From Erythroxylum novogranatense (taxonomy: Eukaryota; Streptophyta; Magnoliopsida; Malpighiales; Erythroxylaceae), in assembly GCA_029891385.1 (NCBI GenBank), contig CM057230.1, forward strand, positions 14,211,372 through 14,275,371: a stretch of 64,000 nucleotides of DNA. Reading direction: 5' to 3'. The position numbers were made by a program, and so were the translations under genes. Position 1 is the stretch's first letter, and the number at the start of each line of letters is the position of its first letter. The notes under the pieces were generated by a model, which was not told the DNA's origin, made no database searches, and was given only the letters and a program-made list of their open reading frames with translations. Shown one piece after another: positions 58,634 through 64,000 of the stretch.

Positions 58634-58861
58634 TATTGGCAGTATTGGCACCTAACAACAACAGTGACATTGCAGGACATTATTCTCATTAATTACTAGT
58701 GTATATTACTTTTGTAATTGTAGTGTATTACTTACATGATTGTAGACTGTTAGTTAGTTTCGATACGTATCTCATTAGGGCTACACTTACATGTATATAA
58801 GGAACATTACAAGTCAATAATACGATGAGTAAGTTACTGCCTCCTTTTATCCTTTTCTACA
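58634..58861 (+). repeat. 3' LTR of the second-layer copia
   Basis: 228 bp, partner of 16979-17206. The polypurine tract TTGAGGGGGAG (58623-58633) directly precedes it. ACTTG follows. Confidence 0.92.
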
Positions 58862-58866
58862 ACTTG

Positions 58867-61764
58867 CATTACAACATTCATATGATCTTCACTGGGACAA
58901 TGGATGAACTGATAAATTATACTTACCATATATGCAATGTCAGGTCATGTGTGAGACAAATAAATCAGTTTGTCAATGTATCTTTGATATCTGCCTTTGT
59001 TTGTTGGGACTTGATATGGGTACTCTCTAAGTCAATGATTCCAAACTATTGGGACATCAACAAGTCTACAATCTAGTAACCTAACTTTAGTTAATAAATC
59101 CAAAACATATTTTCGTTGAGAAAGAAATATGCCTTAGTTAGATCTTACAACTTCGATTCCTAGGTAGTACTTGAGTCCTCCTACATTTTTCATTTCAAAC
59201 TCAACTGTCAATTGTTCTTAAAGCTTTGTAATCTCCTCGGCATTATCTCCAGTAATAATCATATTGCCAACATAGACAATTAGAAATGTGATTTTTGCCT
59301 TATTGATGCTTTAAAAATAGTATGTGATTAGAGATACTCTGACGAAAGTCATATTTTTCATTGTCACACTTAAGTCTTTCGAACCATGGTCGAGGAGACT
59401 ATTTTAGTCTATACAAGGCCTTTTGTAATTTACACACTACCTTACCTCCAAAATTTGTAGTAAACCTAGGTGGGACATCCATGTAAATCTCCTCTTCAAG
59501 CTTACTATGAAGGAACACATTTTTCACGTCAAATTGATGTAAAGTTCAATCTAAATTTATTGTAATGGACAATAGAACTCTGGCTGTGTTCAATTTGACC
59601 ATCGGTGAGAATGTTTCTTGATAAACGACACCATATGTTTGGGTCTACCCTTTTGGCCAGCAACCTTGCCTTGTATTGTTCAACAGGACCAGCTGCATTT
59701 TACTTGATTGAGACCATTTGCATCCCGCTAGTTTCTTTCCATTTGGAATTGAGGGGAGTGCCTATATCTTATTTTTTAATAAGCCATTCATCTTCTCCTT
59801 CATAGCTTGAACCCATCTTGGATCTTGCAATGCCTCTTCTACATTTGTAGGAATGTGGTGAGCTGAAAGATGACGAGTAAGGTGTCTCGCTGGTTTAGAG
59901 AGCCTTTTAGTGGATACATTATTGGCAATAGGATATTTTGACCTTTTTTATTCTTTTTCAGGAAAATATTGATTTGGTGGTTTACCCCGATTATGCCTGA
60001 AAGGTAATTCATAACCAACAGAAACAGGGACATAAGGAGTGGTTGGAGAGCTAAGAGTATTTATCTCAGTGATATTCTCAGGAGATGGGCCAATGGGTAT
60101 TGTTAAAAGGGGGAAGGGATATCCGCTTGAGAATTCACTTCTATCTCATTTGAGGAGGTGCCTTCACTGACAACTTTTCTAGTGTAGTAACTAAAACTTT
60201 CTGTCTCTGCTTTTCTATTGTCCTCACTGAAATTTGATGTCTTTGGCTCATTAAATTTTGGCCATTCAAAATGTAACCGATTCACCTATTCATCAAGATC
60301 CTCCCTTTAAAGAGGAGAAGTGGATGTCTTTGAAGTATTTAAATTTTCACTTTATAGAAATGTGACATCTATTGTTACATAAGTGTGTTTATAAGTAGGA
60401 TCATAACAACGATGCTCTTTTGATGAAATTCATAGCCTAAAAAAAGACATTTAATGGCATCAGGATCAAATTTTAAGCATTGATCCTTATGGAGATGAAC
60501 AAAGGCCACATACCATAATACTCTTAGTGGTATTATCAAAATGGAATGTAAAGTAACAAACTGGGATAGCATTTGGAGATGTGTTTGCATCTCAAGTACC
60601 TTTGATGGCATTCTATTAATAACATAAACTGTTATCATGACTGCATCTACCCAATACAGATTCAGTATGTTAGTTCCAATGAGGAGTGCTCAAGTAGTTT
60701 CCAGGATACGAGGATTTTTCCATTTTGCTACTCTGTCTTATTGAGGAGTCTATGGGCACAAAATCTCATGAACCATTTCATGTTTGTGAAAGAAAACTCT
60801 AAACAGAGCATTCATAAACTCCCCTCTATTATCTGAGCAAAGAACTCGTGATGTGGAAGCATATTGAGTGCAAATCATCTTGCAAAAAGATTGAAAAGTT
60901 TTAAAAACTTATAAATATAACTATGTCATCCTAGTGCAACCATCAACAAATATCACAAACCATCAAAGGCTAGACATATTGGTTTTCGAGGAAGGCCCCA
61001 ACACTTCAACATTAATTAACATAAATGGCTCCATACTCTTATTAGAACTCAAAGAATAATTAGCTTAGTGGCTTTTAGATAAAATGCATGTCTCACATTT
61101 AAACTTATAAGCCATCAAGTTTGAAAATAGAATAGGAAAATCATGTTTCAAATAGCCGAATGATGGGTGGCATAATTGATGATGCCAAAGATAAAATTGC
61201 TCCTCTTTAGACTTGTTAGAATGGGTGGTCTAATATGTTTGACCCATCTTCACATCCTCTAAGTAATAAATTCCCACCTTTCAGTACCGTACCCAATGAT
61301 CTACTTTGTATGAATATCTTGAAAACGAAATCATCAAGGTAAATAATTGTAACACACCGTAGTTCCTTAGTAATCTGGCTTACAAATTGTAATTTATGTG
61401 TAAGAGAAGGAACAAGAAGTGTATTAAAAAGGGGTAGATTGGATGACATCACCACTTTGCCAGCCCTTATTATTAGGAATGTCTCCCCATTGGCATTTGC
61501 AATGCTTGTTCTTTATGGTATAGTTATTTGGGAAAAATCTCTTTCATCATTGGTCATGTGATCAGAGGCTTCCAAATTAAGAATCCATAAAGAATCAATT
61601 TTGTTCGCATTAGAGTTTAGAAAAAATTATACCTTTGGTGGTATTATGTCCTTTAGTTGGACTCAAAGTTAGGGTTAAGTCATTGTCAATTGAATCTTGA
61701 CCAATAGAGACACGGTCAATCCTTTAGCAATTTGCCCATCCTTGCCTATGTTAGCAGTCTCTCC
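58867..61764 (-). pseudogene. pol: Oldest copia element, right part: reverse transcriptase, integrase, protease
   Basis: Read leftward from 61764: remnants of a gag tail, and the protease region WILNLEASDHMTNDERDF near 61595-61540 with its active-site D-S-G degraded to L-E-A. Next are a pre-integrase block (FVSQITKELRC) near 61380 and integrase end YVINRMPSKVLEMQTHLQ near 60630. Reverse transcriptase follows, with NVFLHSKLEEEIYMDVPP near 59500, the catalytic motif changed to Y-V-G-N near 59275, and PDIAYMVSIIYQFIHCPSED near 58950-58890. It continues across the nest at 16978. It is the most decayed element, consistent with being the oldest layer. Confidence 0.8.
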
Positions 61765-64000
61765 TGTTAGCCCCAAAATTTTTAGGATTAATCATGATTA
61801 GATTAAATTGATTAAGTTAGATTAGCATTAATTAAGGTGTCATAAATTAATATATGATAGCATTAATGAGTTAGGTGAAGAATTTATGAAGTTAAATATG
61901 TTAGTTGGACTTAGGTGAGTTAGGTGTAATTAATGTATTAATTGGGCTTTGGGTCCAAATGAAGTGAGAAAGAAGAGATGAATTTAATGCAATGGGCTTG
62001 AAGGAAAAGAGTTAGTGGGCTTGAGTAAGTAAGAAGGAGAAATGAAAAAGAAGAAGAAGAAAGAAGAAGGAAGTAAGTTGGGCTTAGGCTTATTGGGCTT
62101 AAGTAATTTAGAAAGGAGTATAAAAGGAAGGAGATAAGTGATTTTTGTAGGAAAAGAAGATAGAAACGAAATTTGGAGGGAGAGGAAAGAAGAGTGTCAT
62201 GAAAGGAGGGAGGAAAAGGAGAAAGAAGAGGCTTGTTAGGGTTTGGCATTTCCATGAAAGTGAGTGGGTTTTGAAGAAAGTCCAAGAAGAAAAGTGTGGA
62301 GGAGAGTCTAAGCTTCACTTTGAACCAAGAAACCACTTGGTTGGTTAAGGATTTAAGGTAAGTTCTTGGTTTAAGGTTAAGTTTTGGTTGGGTTTTGGTT
62401 AGAAAGATTAAGAATAAGATGGGTCTAGTGATTCTCTTATGAATTTCATGATGTAGATTTTAGGTATTTCAATTTCTAAACCCTATGTTGATATGGGGTT
62501 ATTTTCTTGTTATGCTTGAAGGAGGACAAGAAAGAGGAGAAGAACAAGGAGAGGAACTTCCTTAGGCAAGTTTAAGCAAGGATAAAAGGTGGGTTTCATA
62601 TTTATCTTTATGTATATAAGCTACAAATGTAAATAAATGCATGACATTAATGAGCTTTGATCACTTGGTTGTTGTATTAAATGTGTGTGATGGAATGATG
62701 AATGTGAGTGTATTAAATGCTTGATGATGATTGAAACTGTCATGAAGAAACTTGTTGAATGAATATAATGAAAGGCATGAACGATGTATGAAAAGATGAT
62801 TTCAAAGAAACAATGAATTGGATAAGAACAGTCCAATTTCCTTGTATGATTCATGATTGCTATGTTATGTGGGTAAGGTATTGTCCTAAGAACTGTCACG
62901 TGCACGTTGACCATGAAGCCTTCACCCACGCCCGATTGTGGCATAGGATGATCCAACATTTTGGACTCCTAAAGATTTGCCCATATAGACTCATGAAATG
63001 AGACTATATGGTTGCCAAGAATAAGGACTTACCGAGCCATTTGATGTGTTTCATATGAGATTACATGAAAATGCAAGAATGATGAATGTTTGAATTGTGA
63101 GAAATTATGTTTGAGTATTGATGAACATTGCATGATGCATGTATTATGATTGTATTGAAAGATTGCTAAAAGTATGAATAACTAATAGGACTGCTTGATA
63201 TATAAATATAAATGTGTTACCCACGAATGACACCACCCTTAAAAATTTTCCAGAAATGAGCGGGATCCCAGGAGCAAGCTTAAAGGCATTTACTCAAGTT
63301 TTTATTTTGATTTTGTTTTTGAAATAATTTTTGTAAAACAATGCTTTAGTTGCATTTTGAGAAGACATTGTATTTTAAAACTTCATTGTAATTGGGCTTG
63401 AAATGCCCACTAAAGCATTGTATGAATATGACATGATTTGATGAAGATGGAATGAATGAATTATGAAAGCAAAAATGTTCAGTTTTAATGTATTTTGAGA
63501 AATCCATGTATGTTTAAGACAATTGAATCATTGTTATAGTTTGGATATGATAGATGATTAAGAGTGTGGCTGTTGCTTCGAATGGTGTTTGAAGATACCT
63601 TAGGGTTTAATCATGTTATATGAGGTTGCATGATGTTAGACCCCGTTCCTTTTTTCTTGATTATATAGGTTTGTTTAAATTATTGGTAAGTTCATTATCT
63701 TTTGGCTAGTATTAATTGAAGTAAATAGGGTTTCAATTAGGGTTTTATTAGATTTCCGATTGGTTAGAATATTTGGGATTTTTTTTTTAGAACAATAATT
63801 AGTAATTGAAGAAATTGAGAGTTAGAATTTATAGCAATAATATTAAATTTCAAGAAAGTAGTTGAATTAGAATTTTTAATTTTTGTATTATATTGTCAAA
63901 GAATAAGAAATATTAAATTAGGTCATGTTAAGAATAAATTAGAATTAGTTTATGTGGTTATAAGGCTTTAGGTTCATTAAATGGGCTTTTAGCCTTAGGA
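61765..64000 (+). repeat. Start of a long gypsy-type LTR, runs to or beyond the window end
   Basis: TGTTAGCCCCAAAA begins abruptly at 61765, interrupting the gag region of the oldest copia. A TATA box TATAAAAGG is at 62119-62127. A 31-bp hairpin CCATATAG...CTATATGG is at 62981-63011. A short CACCC segment near 63230 recalls the 3' part of the Tekay-like LTR. A second LTR-like start, TGTTAGACCCCG, occurs near 63633 and may mark another insertion. No coding is seen. The end and target duplication lie outside the window or were not found. Confidence 0.5.

Larger units (their letters stand above)
16979..58861 (+). mobile_element. Second-layer copia element, split by later insertions
   Basis: The 228-bp LTRs at both ends match, with about 9 differences by eye. 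Flanks are GCTTG (16974-16978) and ACTTG (58862-58866), a target duplication with one change. Both LTRs start TATTGG instead of canonical TGTTGG and end CTACA. Only 17207-18102 and 55266-58633 belong to the element itself; the rest is later insertions. Without them it is about 4.7 kb in the usual order gag, protease, integrase, reverse transcriptase, RNase H. Confidence 0.9.

Noticed and set aside
61938..62336. 132-codon minus-strand frame rich in L, S and F
   Set aside because: It is the complement of a GAAGAAG-rich leader in a plus-strand LTR; low complexity explains it.

Overview
This is plant nuclear DNA, most likely from a eudicot. It carries plant-specific LTR retrotransposon lineages (Tat, Athila, SIRE/Maximus-like, Tekay/Del-like and other copia elements), a BAHD acyltransferase of the plant alkaloid/ester type, and AT-rich intergenic sequence. 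I saw no bacterial operons, tRNA or rRNA genes, or CRISPR arrays. Species cannot be set from the sequence alone.

Layout. (1) Positions 1-1025, minus strand: the N-terminal three quarters of a BAHD acyltransferase, the only likely host gene; it runs off the left edge. (2) 1597-11708: a complete but decayed Tat-lineage Ty3/gypsy element with 414-bp LTRs, a GAACG target-site duplication (TSD), sense gag-pol, a roughly 78-bp tandem repeat array, and a convergent antisense gene. (3) 11714-16255: AT-rich spacer with a 125-bp fold-back and a faint LTR-like relic. (4) About 16260-61764: one nest of retrotransposons whose boundaries can be read from TSDs. An old minus-strand copia is split by a plus-strand copia (16979-58861). 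That copia is split by a pol-less Athila-like element (18103-55260, TSD CAAAT). The Athila-like gag region is split by a minus-strand SIRE-like copia (20928-43210, TSD GACCC), whose integrase is split by a Tekay/Del-like gypsy with 4-kb LTRs (27133-39659, TSD ATCAC). The Athila-like 3' LTR is separately split by a solo LTR (47108-55069, TSD TTAGT), itself split by another solo LTR (50511-54684, TSD GAAAA). (5) 61765 to the window end: the start of another long LTR, inserted in the gag region of the oldest copia.

Almost every element reading frame is broken. The exception is a 677-codon reverse transcriptase/RNase H frame in the second-layer copia. The most unusual signals are a conserved multi-hairpin module in the 4-kb LTRs (stems kept, loops changed, one compensatory pair), a spliced-looking antisense gene facing the tandem array in the Tat element, and an excess of TAG among the inactivating stop codons.
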